64,000 nucleotides of DNA from contig NZ_QENZ01000003.1 of assembly GCF_003096835.1 (NCBI RefSeq), positions 496,001 to 560,000 of the forward strand. The letters run 5' to 3'. Shown one piece after another: positions 51,730 through 61,489 of the stretch (position 1 is the first letter of the stretch; every line of letters starts with the position of its first letter). A model generated the notes under the pieces. That model did not search any database. It had not been told where the DNA came from and saw nothing but the letters and a program-made list of their open reading frames with translations. The DNA is from Balneicella halophila. Lineage in GTDB: Bacteria; Bacteroidota; Bacteroidia; Bacteroidales; Balneicellaceae. A program made the translations under genes and the position numbers.

Positions 51730-52662
51730 ATGGAATTAAACAAAGGATTAGTGCTGAAATCGACAGGGAGTTTCTACCAAGTGGTCTTGGAAAATAATCG
51801 AAAAATCACTGCAACTCTCAAAGGTAAGTTGCGGACTAAGGGAATTCGTACAACGAATCCTGTTGCTGTTGGGGATTATGTGCAGGTTGAAGTAGGTGAA
51901 AATGACACAGGAGTCATTAAATCAGTCATAGAGCGAAAGAACTACATTATTCGAAAAGCTACGAATCTCTCTAAAGAAAGCCATATTTTAGCAGCAAATA
52001 TAGACCAAGCTTTGTTGCTCATCACTCTAACTTCACCGGTGACTACAACGATGTTTATCGATCGATTTTTGGTTTCGGCTGAGGCATATCGTATTCCTGT
52101 GATTCTTATTTTTAATAAGATAGATCTGCATTCCAATGATGAAGAAAAATACTTGCAAGAGCTTCGTACAATTTATGAGAAGGTAGGATATCCTTGTTAT
52201 GCCATAAGTGCACATAATGAAGCCGATGTAGCCACAGTAAGGGAATTGCTGAAAAATAAAGTGTCTATGGTAGCAGGGCATTCCGGAGTGGGGAAATCAA
52301 CTTTGATAAATGCTGTAGATTCACGTTTCGATTTGAAAACCGGCAAGATCTCAACATCGCACAACAGTGGAAAGCACACGACCACTTTTGCAGAAATGTT
52401 CGAATTGGCATTTGAAGGTTATATTATTGACACGCCCGGCATCAGAGGTTTTGGTTTGGTGGATATTGACAGAGAGGAATTAGCCCATTTTTTTAAGGAG
52501 ATATTCAAATATTCTCATGGATGTAAATACAACAACTGCAAGCATGTTTATGAGCCTGAGTGTGCTGTAAGAGAGGCAGTTCAAGATGGTCTTATTAGTG
52601 AATCTCGTTACGAAAACTACTTACGTCTTTTCTTAGATGAGGATACCAAACATCGGCAATAA
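51730..52662 (+). CDS. rsgA: Ribosome small-subunit-dependent GTPase A
   Basis: A 310-residue circularly permuted GTPase that checks late 30S assembly. The order is an OB-fold, then G4 NKID (129-132), G1 GHSGVGKS (183-190), G3 DTPG (234-237), and a C-terminal zinc site from Cys265, Cys270, His272 and Cys278 in HGCKYNNCKHVYEPEC. It follows comF by 10 bp. Confidence 0.95.
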   Translation: MELNKGLVLKSTGSFYQVVLENNRKITATLKGKLRTKGIRTTNPVAVGDYVQVEVGENDTGVIKSVIERKNYIIRKATNLSKESHILAANIDQALLLITLTSPVTTTMFIDRFLVSAEAYRIPVILIFNKIDLHSNDEEKYLQELRTIYEKVGYPCYAISAHNEADVATVRELLKNKVSMVAGHSGVGKSTLINAVDSRFDLKTGKISTSHNSGKHTTTFAEMFELAFEGYIIDTPGIRGFGLVDIDREELAHFFKEIFKYSHGCKYNNCKHVYEPECAVREAVQDGLISESRYENYLRLFLDEDTKHRQ

Positions 52663-52663
52663 A

Positions 52664-52696
52664 AAAAGAGCAGAACTTCAAATTTCTGCTCTCTTC
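52664..52696 (-). terminator. Terminator between rsgA and the DUF937 gene
   Basis: AGAGCAGAA and TTCTGCTCT form a 9-bp stem. On the minus strand it is followed by a run of seven T's, so it mainly ends the DUF937 gene; it may stop rsgA as well. Confidence 0.75.
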
Positions 52697-52715
52697 TGTA
52701 CTAGTGTTTCTAAGA

Positions 52716-53309
52716 TTATTTCTTAAACATATTTCCCAGTAAAGATTTTCCAATATCAGCAACATCGTCCATGATGCTACCATCATTATCTTGGTCTAGA
52801 AGCTTTTCAATAATTGTTTGTTCTTTACTACTGGTTCTCGTATGCATTTCACCTGTAATACTATCTAAAATATTCCCTACATTGGTATTAGAATTTTGTT
52901 TCTTTCCAGCTAATGCTCCCATAATTACAGGTGCCGCTGCACTCAAAAGCTTATCCACAATGCCTGAAGAAATTCCACTGTCTTTACTTACAAATTGCTC
53001 TACGGTACTGCGTTTTCCTCCTAAGACATGATCCAGAATTTTACTCCCCTCAGAGGTGTTAGGTTGTTCTAAATAATCCGTAATATTTTCTAAGATAGAA
53101 GGGCTGTGGTCTTTTTGTAATGCATTTTCCAAGGCTCTTTCGCCTTCTGGTGTTGATGCATTGCGTTTCATCGCTTGCATTATAATAGGAAGAGCTGTAG
53201 CCAATGCACTTTGTGCTTGTGACTTTTCAACTCCAAACTTTGAAGCCATTTTTTCTGTTGCTTGATCTTGCATTAATGTGCCGAGCACGTTGTCTAGTAA
53301 TCCTGACAT
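52716..53309 (-). CDS. DUF937 (YidB-like) protein
   Basis: A 197-residue protein with two DUF937-type repeats: MSGLLDNVLGTLMQDQATEKMASKFG with ATALPIIMQAMKRN, then SKDSGISSGIVDKLL with AAAPVIMGALAGKK. A helical C-terminus with EKLLDQDNDGSIMDDVADIG follows. No signal peptide is seen. Function unknown. Confidence 0.82.
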   Translation of the reverse strand: MSGLLDNVLGTLMQDQATEKMASKFGVEKSQAQSALATALPIIMQAMKRNASTPEGERALENALQKDHSPSILENITDYLEQPNTSEGSKILDHVLGGKRSTVEQFVSKDSGISSGIVDKLLSAAAPVIMGALAGKKQNSNTNVGNILDSITGEMHTRTSSKEQTIIEKLLDQDNDGSIMDDVADIGKSLLGNMFKK

Positions 53310-53350
53310 ATTGTGATTGTTTTTTAGTGATTTATAATGATTTTGATAGT

Positions 53351-54037
53351 CTATCTTCTTGCTGCAATATTAAATACCAAGTATAGCAAAGTAGCGATAG
53401 AACCAATTGCTGCGACTAAATAGGTGCGTGCTGCCCATTTTAAGGAATCTTTTGCTCCGCTATGTTCCTGGTCAGTCACTATATGCTCTCTTTGCATCCA
53501 CTTTAGTGCCCTATTGCTAGCATCATACTCCACAGGTAGTGTTATCAGGCTGAATAAAGTAGTTGTTGCAAATAATGCGACTCCGAGCCAAGCGACTAAT
53601 GGATTTCCTGTAGTGGCAAGAATACCAATCCCTACCATAATAACAATATTAAATGCTTTTGCACCTATATTAACCACAGGTACCAATTTAGAACGCAACG
53701 TAAGCCATTGATAAGCTTGAGCGTGCTGTACTGCATGCCCGCATTCGTGAGCTGCCACTGCCGCAGCCGCTGCATTGCGTTGCATATAGACTGGCTCACT
53801 AAGGTTTACGGTTTTATTTCTAGGATTGTAATGATCTGTTAATTGACCACTAACGGATATAACCTTTACATCAGTGATGCCATGATCATGCAACATCTTT
53901 TCTGCAATTTCTTTCCCGCTCATGCCATTTCGCAATGATACTTGGGAGTAATATCTAAATTTTGATTTGAGTTTGGCACCGACCCAACTGCTGATAGCAG
54001 CGAATATCACACCAATAATTACATAACCTATATACAT
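53351..54037 (-). CDS. Zinc metallopeptidase (YugP/Zn_peptidase_2 family)
   Basis: A 228-residue membrane peptidase with an N-terminal helix, the zinc motif HECGH at 97-101 (AAHECGHAVQHAQ) and three further membrane helices (about 118-140, 147-170, 205-222). Zn_peptidase_2 members are membrane-bound neutral metalloproteases of undefined substrate. Length and motif spacing are normal. Confidence 0.9.
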   Translation of the reverse strand: MYIGYVIIGVIFAAISSWVGAKLKSKFRYYSQVSLRNGMSGKEIAEKMLHDHGITDVKVISVSGQLTDHYNPRNKTVNLSEPVYMQRNAAAAAVAAHECGHAVQHAQAYQWLTLRSKLVPVVNIGAKAFNIVIMVGIGILATTGNPLVAWLGVALFATTTLFSLITLPVEYDASNRALKWMQREHIVTDQEHSGAKDSLKWAARTYLVAAIGSIATLLYLVFNIAARR

Positions 54038-54106
54038 TTTTCAATTTAAAATATAATTATATAGCTTCTACAATACAAATAGTATGCCTAAGATTGTTAC
54101 TGACAA

Positions 54107-54751
54107 TTAAGGTAATTCAAATAACAAATCGATGCTTTTAGATGTAGCCATCGCGTTAGGATTTATTCCTAATTCTCCTTCTGGTATAGCCACTTGCAAC
54201 TCGTTGTAATATTTTATCCAAGTAGGATGAAAATGATCCTTTCCTTCTTCTTTGAATGTCATCGGTTTCGGTGTAAATGCGTGATTTTGTCCTGCATAGC
54301 TAAACATTTTATAGCTTAATTCTGAGCAATAAAATGCTTCGTCGTTCCAAGAAAAGGGGTTGTCATAGGGTTTTCCAAGTTGCTTTTTCCCATATTCTAT
54401 GAGTTTTTCGAGATCAAAAGGATAGTTCGTCTTTAATCTTCCTACAACTATTATCACTTCTTCTCCTTTTGCATATGAGGAAAAACCAGGAAGTGTTGAT
54501 ATGCGCACACCATATTCGGGAACAGCTTCCAAGACTTTCCATTCATTATTTTCAAAAAATAGGACTCCTACATGTGAAAAGCTAAAATTACTAGCTGAGG
54601 GTGTTACATCTTTTATCGCTTGCGAAATAGCGTTGTTTCGTGTGTCTTTGAACAGTAAGTCCCCTTCTTTGAGAACATAATTTTGAGAGAATGCTGTTAA
54701 GCAGTTTGCCGAAACAATTACGAGCAAGAGTATTTTTAAGAGTTTGTACAT
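54107..54751 (-). CDS. YiiX/YebB-like permuted papain-fold hydrolase
   Basis: A 214-residue exported protein (signal LLLVIVSANCLTAFSQ). It shows the YiiX/YebB (NlpC/P60-related) pattern: EGDLLFKDTRNN, the catalytic-histidine region FSFSHVGVLFFENN, and the catalytic-cysteine region NDEAFYCSELSYKMF preceded by QLGKPYDNPFSW. Peptidoglycan or another amide bond is the likely substrate; neither is shown. Confidence 0.85.
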   Translation of the reverse strand: MYKLLKILLLVIVSANCLTAFSQNYVLKEGDLLFKDTRNNAISQAIKDVTPSASNFSFSHVGVLFFENNEWKVLEAVPEYGVRISTLPGFSSYAKGEEVIIVVGRLKTNYPFDLEKLIEYGKKQLGKPYDNPFSWNDEAFYCSELSYKMFSYAGQNHAFTPKPMTFKEEGKDHFHPTWIKYYNELQVAIPEGELGINPNAMATSKSIDLLFELP

Positions 54752-54767
54752 TATGTAAATCTGTGAC

Positions 54768-54806
54768 TAAAAAAGAAAGCTATCTATTTTTAGTTAGATA
54801 GCTTTT
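54768..54806 (-). terminator. Terminator of the coiled-coil protein gene
   Basis: On the minus strand AAAGCTATCTA, loop ACTAAAAA, TAGATAGCTTT, then CTTTTTT. It lies about 25 bp after the 54832 stop. Confidence 0.8.
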
Positions 54807-54831
54807 CTATATTTTAATATTTTCTAATTCA

Positions 54832-55707
54832 TTATTTAATCCTAAAACTTGTAGAGCCGATAACTTTTCCGTCTAATACGATATCTGCTTTGTATTGTCC
54901 TTTTATTAGGCTCTTGTCATTATCCCAAAATAATGAAACAGGAAGTACTTCGTTTTCGTAATATATAGTACGCTTCATGGTGTACGTCATTTGCTCGTCG
55001 TTGTATTCGAAAGTTTCTCCGAGAGGATTGCTTACAATAACATCGTCAGGACGAGTGATAACGACATACACGTCTTTAGCACCTTTTTCTACAGTTGGGT
55101 TTTTAGGGAATGTGAAATCAACTTTTATCTTACGCGTCCAGCCTAATCTGCGTACTGGTTTATTCCGTCTATTTGCAGGATATGCCTCTAAATTCATAGG
55201 CTCTAAGATAGATGCACGGCTTACGATTTTCTGTAATTCTTCATTAGTCATTGATAAACTATCAACAACAGCCGTTTTCTTTTCTGCCTCTTCTTTGTAA
55301 AGGTCTTTCTCTTCTGCTAATTGCAATGAAAGCATATTAAGAGAATCAACTTGGAATGAATATTCTTTTACAAGAGCCTTTAGAGAAGCGATTTCGTCTT
55401 TATATTTTTTGATTTGAGCATACGAACTGTTTTTTGTTTGTTTTAGCTCTGTAATCATCTTCTCAATTTTAGCTTTCTCTATTTCAAGCTCATAACTCAA
55501 AGTGTCGTTAGTTGTTTTTAGTTTGTCATACTCTGCCGAGAGTGACTCTAACTCTGTAGTTAATTCTTGTTTTTCATCTTCTAATACTTGTTGGATCTCA
55601 TTATTTTTGTTTCGCTCTTGAAAATACATAACCGATCCTCCGATAAGTAATAAAGCTAAAACGACAATAGCTGCAATATACCCAGCGTTATTCCTCTTCT
55701 TTTCCAT
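54832..55707 (-). CDS. Membrane-anchored coiled-coil protein
   Basis: A 291-residue protein with a short basic start, one membrane helix (AGYIAAIVVLALLLIGGSVMYF, about 8-29), a long coiled coil (about 32-175, rich in Glu, Lys and Leu) and a beta-rich C-terminal domain (about 185-291, RRLGWTRKIKVDFTFPKNPT onward) in the periplasm. I do not recognise a characterised family; the layout suggests an envelope spacer or scaffold. Confidence 0.75.
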   Translation of the reverse strand: MEKKRNNAGYIAAIVVLALLLIGGSVMYFQERNKNNEIQQVLEDEKQELTTELESLSAEYDKLKTTNDTLSYELEIEKAKIEKMITELKQTKNSSYAQIKKYKDEIASLKALVKEYSFQVDSLNMLSLQLAEEKDLYKEEAEKKTAVVDSLSMTNEELQKIVSRASILEPMNLEAYPANRRNKPVRRLGWTRKIKVDFTFPKNPTVEKGAKDVYVVITRPDDVIVSNPLGETFEYNDEQMTYTMKRTIYYENEVLPVSLFWDNDKSLIKGQYKADIVLDGKVIGSTSFRIK

Positions 55708-55932
55708 GTTCTTAGGTGTTTATTAATTTAATTACCTATGTGCAACAATAATTGTACCACTTAAACGAAAAGTAGGGATTCAATTCTATGGGACTTCGAA
55801 TATAGAAATAAACTGACTGTGTATTGTATTGAAAACAAATCATTTATGTCTCTTTTTTAATGAAGAAATAATTATCTAATAAACTTACTAAAGCATTTTT
55901 GTATTTTTGTGGAATAGATATTTATAAAAAGG

Positions 55933-56292
55933 ATGATGAAAAAAGGGATAATTAGGATAGAGGATATGAAGTTTTACGCCTATCATGGGTGTTTTGATAA
56001 GGAAAAAGTCGTGGGAACTCCTTTTGCAGTTTCGGTGCGAATGGAATATGATGCTAGTAAAGCTATGGAATCAGATGATATTGATGATGCCCTCAATTAT
56101 CAAAAAGCGTATGAACTTATTGCTGAAGAAATGCAAGAAACTTCTAACTTGTTAGAGCATGTGGCTCAGCGAATCTTGAATTGCTTGTATGATAACTTTT
56201 CAGAGTTGTGTTTTGCCAGAGTGCAAGTTAAAAAAATTGCTCCACCAATGGGTGGTGAGATGAGTAATGTTAGTTTGACTTTAGAACGATAA
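55933..56292 (+). CDS. folB: Dihydroneopterin aldolase
   Basis: Splits dihydroneopterin into hydroxymethyl-dihydropterin and glycolaldehyde in folate synthesis. It is 119 residues with RIEDMKFYAYHGCFDKEK (about 8-25), LNYQKAYELIAEEM, LLEHVAQRILNCLY and the active-site lysine in FARVQVKKIAPPMGG. Start is ATG 55933 or the next ATG at 55936. A TATTTTTG box at 55902-55909 could be its -7 element. Confidence 0.9.
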   Translation: MMKKGIIRIEDMKFYAYHGCFDKEKVVGTPFAVSVRMEYDASKAMESDDIDDALNYQKAYELIAEEMQETSNLLEHVAQRILNCLYDNFSELCFARVQVKKIAPPMGGEMSNVSLTLER

Positions 56293-56297
56293 TTGTG

Positions 56298-56825
56298 ATG
56301 GATAACGATGCAACATACGAACAGATATTTTCTGAGAGCATTCCGAAGTCTGAAACAATTATTTTTGAATCACTTTTGCCGAAATATAGAAAATTAAAAG
56401 CGATAGAATGGGGCATTTTCTTTGGTATTTTATTAATAGGGGCGATTGCAGCGTATATTTTTATTGATGAGATTCCTAGTTGGATATTTATTTTATTTAT
56501 TTCACTTTATGTGCTGACTCTTAATTTTGTTTACCTTTCTATTTATCGTGGATTTAGACATAAAGGTTTTGCTATCCGAGAAAAAGATGTGCATTACAAA
56601 ACAGGGTGGATCACTCGGAGTATAACCACAGTTCCAATGAGTCGCATACAGCACATGAAGGTACAACAAAGCGCCATAGAAAAGCTTATGAACTTGGCTA
56701 AGCTAAATATTTATACTGCAGGTGATTCTTCTAATGATATGACCATAAGAGGAATATCTTTCGAAAAGGCACAGCAACTCAAAGCCTTATTGTCTGGGAA
56801 AATTGAAGAGAATGACCAAGATTGA
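56298..56825 (+). CDS. bPH2 (YdbS-like) membrane protein
   Basis: A 175-residue protein from ATG 56298. Two membrane helices (WGIFFGILLIGAIAAYIFI and SWIFILFISLYVLTLNFVY) precede one bacterial PH-2 domain with KGFAIREKDVHYKTGW and TTVPMSRIQHMKVQQSAIE. The frame also contains a GTG at 56295. It overlaps the following gene by 14 bp, and the two form a YdbS/YdbT-type pair of unknown function. Confidence 0.85.
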   Translation: MDNDATYEQIFSESIPKSETIIFESLLPKYRKLKAIEWGIFFGILLIGAIAAYIFIDEIPSWIFILFISLYVLTLNFVYLSIYRGFRHKGFAIREKDVHYKTGWITRSITTVPMSRIQHMKVQQSAIEKLMNLAKLNIYTAGDSSNDMTIRGISFEKAQQLKALLSGKIEENDQD

Positions 56826-58290
56826 CTTTAGCATACCACAACGGAAAGATGTGCTTGGAGTTATTCTATCCATAGGATTTTTTTTGAGGAAATCCTTTGA
56901 AGCTTTCTGGGCATTTTTTGCCTACCTATTGTTGAATAGCCAATTAGATATTTTCACAGATTACAAAACCTACATCGTTTTTTTTATTATAATTGTTATG
57001 ATTGCCATACATAGCTATTTGTCATGGAGGTATTTCTATTTTTATATTAAAGATGATGAGTTTGTCATTGAAAAAGGATATTTGAAAAAGAGTATCACAA
57101 CCTTGCCTTTAGAAAAAATCATTTCTGTAAATACCAATCAGAAATTGTTACATCAGTTACTTGGTGTGGTCGAAGTAAAGGTGGATTCTGCAGGTACTGA
57201 CAACAAGGAAGTTAGTATCAGTGCTGTGAAAAGAAAGTTTGCTATGGCTCTCGAAGAAGCACTTAGTTATGCATCAAAAAGTAGTATAGAGGATAAAGAA
57301 GAGGCAGAAGTTGATAGGAATTGTGAAGAAATCATTTCATTGTCACCGTCTAATTTGCTCAAAATAGGTATTGCTAGAAATCATATTTACGGACTGATGT
57401 TGTTGTTGGTTTTTGGCAATCAAATTTATTATCAGATTAAAGATTTTTTTGATGATGAGATTGATAAGGTCTTGTCTGAGACTGCTTATACGCTGGAGCA
57501 TGCCAGTCTAATGATATGGGTTAGCGTAATCATTTTTATTGTCATTGGGGCAATTATTATTTCATTTGTAAGAACATTTTTAGCTTATTATGATTTTAAG
57601 TTTTTGAAAGTAAACAAGGTATTTTTGCTCCAATCAGGTTTGTTGAAGCGAAAGAAGATTACAGTTCCATTTTCAAGAGTGCAAGCTTATCAGCAGTCTG
57701 CAAATCCTTTACAGAGATTACTCAAAATAAAAACAGTGCGATTAATACAGGCGAGTAGTGGAAATGTGACAAAAGATGCAGAGAAAGTCTTAATTCCTGG
57801 TTGTGAAAACGTTCAAACTGACCGCATTAAATCAGCAATATTCTCTAAAAAATTAGATGCTGGACTGGTCATAAAACCTCATTGGGCATTACGCAATAGA
57901 TTGTTTTTTGAAAAATGTTTTCTTCTGCCTCTTCTAGTGATTCCAGCATTCTTATACCCATGGTTCTGGGTGTTGACTTTTATTTATTTGGTTTGCATTC
58001 TACTGCTTTCTCATTATGAATATAAAAGGCGCGAGTATCGAATTGATAACACACTGCTGCATGTAAGGTCTGGAGGTATAGTCCATGCTAACAGTTTCAT
58101 AGAGCATTATAAAGTACAAGCTGTTCGTATTTCTCAAAGTTATTTTCAAAGGAGACGAAATACAGCCTCTTTACATCTTGGCTTGGCAGGTGTTGAAGTT
58201 TCTTTGAGCTATATACCTTATGAAACAGCTGTGAAAATCAAAGACTTCTTATTGCATGAGGTTATAAATACCAAGAAAGATTGGATCTAA
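56812..58290 (+). CDS. bPH2 (YdbT-like) membrane protein
   Basis: A 492-residue protein with several membrane helices and three bacterial PH-2 domains: FVIEKGYLKKSITTLPLEKI (about 85-104), VFLLQSGLLKRKKITVPFSR (about 275-294) and HVRSGGIVHANSFIEHYK in the last 70 residues. ATG 56812, overlapping the YdbS-like gene, is preferred over TTG 56803. Function is unknown; the pair may assist membrane or secretion processes. Confidence 0.85.
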   Translation: MTKIDFSIPQRKDVLGVILSIGFFLRKSFEAFWAFFAYLLLNSQLDIFTDYKTYIVFFIIIVMIAIHSYLSWRYFYFYIKDDEFVIEKGYLKKSITTLPLEKIISVNTNQKLLHQLLGVVEVKVDSAGTDNKEVSISAVKRKFAMALEEALSYASKSSIEDKEEAEVDRNCEEIISLSPSNLLKIGIARNHIYGLMLLLVFGNQIYYQIKDFFDDEIDKVLSETAYTLEHASLMIWVSVIIFIVIGAIIISFVRTFLAYYDFKFLKVNKVFLLQSGLLKRKKITVPFSRVQAYQQSANPLQRLLKIKTVRLIQASSGNVTKDAEKVLIPGCENVQTDRIKSAIFSKKLDAGLVIKPHWALRNRLFFEKCFLLPLLVIPAFLYPWFWVLTFIYLVCILLLSHYEYKRREYRIDNTLLHVRSGGIVHANSFIEHYKVQAVRISQSYFQRRRNTASLHLGLAGVEVSLSYIPYETAVKIKDFLLHEVINTKKDWI

Positions 58291-58297
58291 GTTACAG

Positions 58298-59533
58298 CTA
58301 AAAATTATAAAGCACATGCAACTGGAAACGGGTCAATCCCACTCTGTTTGTATCTTTCACCTTCATTTTAACATTTGGAGTTCCATAATCGGCATATATC
58401 TGAGTAATTTCTGCGATAATTTTAAATGTTTTGTGTTGTAACGAGATGCGTGGCGCTACTTTAAAAAGCTGGTTAATGTCTTTACCTCTTGTATAAACGC
58501 CGTTTTCTGCTATCACTTCTTCTGATGCTCCTAAATTCTTTGAATAAGCAGCAAAAAGCCCAAAATTAACAAGAGAGGGATAATGAGAAACTATTTCTCC
58601 CCAACTTGATAATGAAGCAATTGGGGTATAATTATATTCTCCCTTTGCTTGATTAATACCACTTACCGCATAGCCTCCAAGTAATCTCATATTATTGCCA
58701 TTTTCAGCATATATTCCCTGTAGCTTATATTCCATTTTGGAAGTTTTCACAGCGCTATATACAGCGAGATGGTAACTCTGAATGCTTTCATCAACCTTAT
58801 TATTTTCGTCATTTACCGTACGGGGCACTAACTTTTTGGTTCCACCGACAGCTCCGATTGTCCATTGTGATAACGGTTTTGCTTCTATATGAAGATTAAA
58901 TTCAGGGATACCGGAATTAGAGATGTAGTCTGCACTTGCACCTTGAGGGCCATCAGATTTGAAATTTAGTTGAGAAAGAGCAGTAATGGAAGCCTTAATG
59001 TCTTTAGTAAAATGGTATGTATAACGTATTTGCGGGTTTCGAGAAAGCACGCCTCCCGGGGTCCCTAAGCTAATTAAAGAAGTTGTGGGATAACAACTTG
59101 TAACAAACATAGGGTGCCAATATTGTCCAACAATTAAATTAGATTTGTTTCTTTTATAATCTAAATATGCATGCCTTATTCGGAATTGTCCAATATCTCC
59201 TTGACTGATACCATAAAAATCGGCCTCTAAATATGAAGAGAGACTCCCACCCCATAATGAAAAAGATGTTGTTTTGACTCTAAGTCGGCTATGGAGTGTA
59301 TTGAAATGGAATTTTGAGACATCATTCAGATCATTGCCATTATCATCAATAATTTCAGGTGCAGGGTAAAAGAGAAAATCTCCGTTGCGACTGCTAATGC
59401 CTTCACGCGTATCGTAGAAAAATTTAGCAGATATAAAACCGCTAAGTTCCACTTTAACTTTGTCATCTGTTTGTCCGAAACTGCCATTTATTGCACTAAG
59501 GCTCGCAATGATAAATAATATAAATTTTTTCAT
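58298..59533 (-). CDS. DcaP-like trimeric porin / outer-membrane beta-barrel
   Basis: A 411-residue exported protein with signal peptide FILFIIASLSAINGSFGQ, then alternating beta strands typical of a porin: VELSGFISAKFFYDTREG, LRVKTTSFSLWGGSLSSYLEADFYG, RHAYLDYKRNKSNLIVGQYWHPMF and a C-terminal strand ending in Phe (RFQLHVLYNF), the usual outer-membrane assembly signal. The QYWHPMF segment fits DcaP-like proteins. Solute unknown. Confidence 0.82.
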   Translation of the reverse strand: MKKFILFIIASLSAINGSFGQTDDKVKVELSGFISAKFFYDTREGISSRNGDFLFYPAPEIIDDNGNDLNDVSKFHFNTLHSRLRVKTTSFSLWGGSLSSYLEADFYGISQGDIGQFRIRHAYLDYKRNKSNLIVGQYWHPMFVTSCYPTTSLISLGTPGGVLSRNPQIRYTYHFTKDIKASITALSQLNFKSDGPQGASADYISNSGIPEFNLHIEAKPLSQWTIGAVGGTKKLVPRTVNDENNKVDESIQSYHLAVYSAVKTSKMEYKLQGIYAENGNNMRLLGGYAVSGINQAKGEYNYTPIASLSSWGEIVSHYPSLVNFGLFAAYSKNLGASEEVIAENGVYTRGKDINQLFKVAPRISLQHKTFKIIAEITQIYADYGTPNVKMKVKDTNRVGLTRFQLHVLYNF

Positions 59534-59800
59534 AGTACTAATAATTTATGCTTCTGCTTTAAGGGGAAAAATAGTTTACAGGTAATAAAAACGAATGCAA
59601 ATGTAAGTCAAGTTGTATAGATTACTTGCCTGCTTGTTTATGTTATATACCATTTTGTAATCTTTTTCTAAGATGAATTTTCTTAAAGTAGAGGTTTGTA
59701 AGAATCGAAGCTGGATTCACTGTTTTTCTTAAATAAGGTTAAGAGTGGTGCTATTTTTGTCAATTCCTATAACTTTGTATTTGTAAAAATTATAATCATC

Positions 59801-61489
59801 ATGAAGAAAATTTATATCATCAATTTATTTTGTGTCTTTTTATGCACAAGTACTTTTACACATGCGCAGGAAACAGATAAAGCCGCTTTTGATCTTTCTA
59901 AGAATTTAACCATCTATCATAATATCCTAAAAGAATTAAACCTTCTTTATGTGGACAGCTTAGATAATGAAAAGCTCATTAATAAAGGAATTGAAAGTAT
60001 GCTGGAGGAATTAGATCCTTATACTATCTATCTGAATGAGAAGGATATGGTTGACTTTAAAACACAAACTACTGGAGAATATGGGGGAATCGGAACTCTT
60101 ATTGGAAAACGTGATGAGCATGTTTTTATTTCTCAAGTTTATGAGGGATTGCCTGCTGACAAAGCCGGACTGAAGGCTGGTGATAAAATTATCTCTATAA
60201 ATGGGGAAAACACCGTTGGTATGGATATGCAAGAGGCTACCGATATTATGAAAGGCAGACCAAACACTTCATTTACTATGACAGTGGAGCGCCCCTATTC
60301 GGATCAAAAGGTACAAACATTTACGATACATAGAGAAAAAATCCAGTTAGACTGTGTTCCTTATGATACTTTGTTGAACAACAATGTTGGTTACTTATTG
60401 TTTACCAATTTTACCAATAAGGCAGAGCAAAGAGTGAAAGAAACAGTCAAAAAGCTTAAGAAAGAAGGAGCAACTTCTTTGATTATTGACCTAAGAGGTA
60501 ATCCCGGGGGCTTGTTAGACCAAGCAGTAAAGGTTGTGAATTTATTTATCCCTAAAAATGAAACTGTTGTAGCAACTAAAGGGCGTATTTCACAGTGGGA
60601 CAGAAGCTATCAGACCACAAAAAACGCATTAGATGAAGAGATTCCTATTGTAATATTGATTAACAGGGGGTCTGCTTCGGCTTCAGAGATTGTTGCAGGA
60701 ACTATCCAAGATCTAGACAGAGGGGTAATTATGGGAACGCATTCTTTTGGAAAGGGGTTAGTACAGACGACTCGAGAAGTTGGTTATAATAGCAAATTGA
60801 AAGTGACCACTTCAAAATATTACATACCTAGTGGTCGTTGTATTCAGGCTTTAGATTACACGCACAGAAATGACGACGGAAGTGTAGGACACATACCTGA
60901 TTCCTTGATCAGTGCTTATAAAACTCGTAATGGTCGCACAGTGTATGATGGAGGAGGTATTATGCCGGATATAAAGGTAGAGAGCGAAGACTTTAGCAAT
61001 TTAACAAAACAGTTGTCAAGAACTTATCAGATTTTTGATTTTGCAACTTGGTATGCAAACACACAGCCTAAACCGAGTAGTTTAGTTACAGTAGATGATA
61101 ATTTATTCGAAAAATTTGTTTCGTTCGTCGATACCTCTGACTTTGATTATGAATCTGAGAGCTATTCAATGCTGAAGAAACTCAAAGAGGCTGTAGCTAA
61201 AGAAAAACACGAGCACGCTCCAGATTTATCAGCTGTTGAAACATTGCTAAAACCAAAGTTAAATACTGACTTGTGGTTGTATAAAGATGAGATTGAAGAT
61301 TTAATCGAATTTGAAATTAACAAACGATTTTTCTATCAAAAAGGAGGCTATGCCCAAGCCGTTCATACTGACGAAACTGTTGAAGAAGCTGTAGAGTTAC
61401 TCAATGATGGAGAGAAATATAAGGGGATGCTAGATGGAACTATTCCAGTAGATAGTAGTATAAAACAAAAGCAAGAGAAAGATGACTAG
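59801..61489 (+). CDS. S41 family C-terminal processing peptidase (CtpA-like)
   Basis: A 562-residue exported serine protease (signal NLFCVFLCTSTFTHAQ). A PDZ domain spans about 88-165 (GGIGTLIGKRDEHVFISQVY, AGLKAGDKIISING). The S41 catalytic domain carries RGNPGGLLDQAV, the Ser nucleophile, probably Ser293, in RGSASASEIVAG, and the general base Lys318 in HSFGKGLVQTT. A 180-residue C-terminal extension follows. Targets are unknown. It meets rdgB convergently with a four-base overlap. Confidence 0.93.
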   Translation: MKKIYIINLFCVFLCTSTFTHAQETDKAAFDLSKNLTIYHNILKELNLLYVDSLDNEKLINKGIESMLEELDPYTIYLNEKDMVDFKTQTTGEYGGIGTLIGKRDEHVFISQVYEGLPADKAGLKAGDKIISINGENTVGMDMQEATDIMKGRPNTSFTMTVERPYSDQKVQTFTIHREKIQLDCVPYDTLLNNNVGYLLFTNFTNKAEQRVKETVKKLKKEGATSLIIDLRGNPGGLLDQAVKVVNLFIPKNETVVATKGRISQWDRSYQTTKNALDEEIPIVILINRGSASASEIVAGTIQDLDRGVIMGTHSFGKGLVQTTREVGYNSKLKVTTSKYYIPSGRCIQALDYTHRNDDGSVGHIPDSLISAYKTRNGRTVYDGGGIMPDIKVESEDFSNLTKQLSRTYQIFDFATWYANTQPKPSSLVTVDDNLFEKFVSFVDTSDFDYESESYSMLKKLKEAVAKEKHEHAPDLSAVETLLKPKLNTDLWLYKDEIEDLIEFEINKRFFYQKGGYAQAVHTDETVEEAVELLNDGEKYKGMLDGTIPVDSSIKQKQEKDD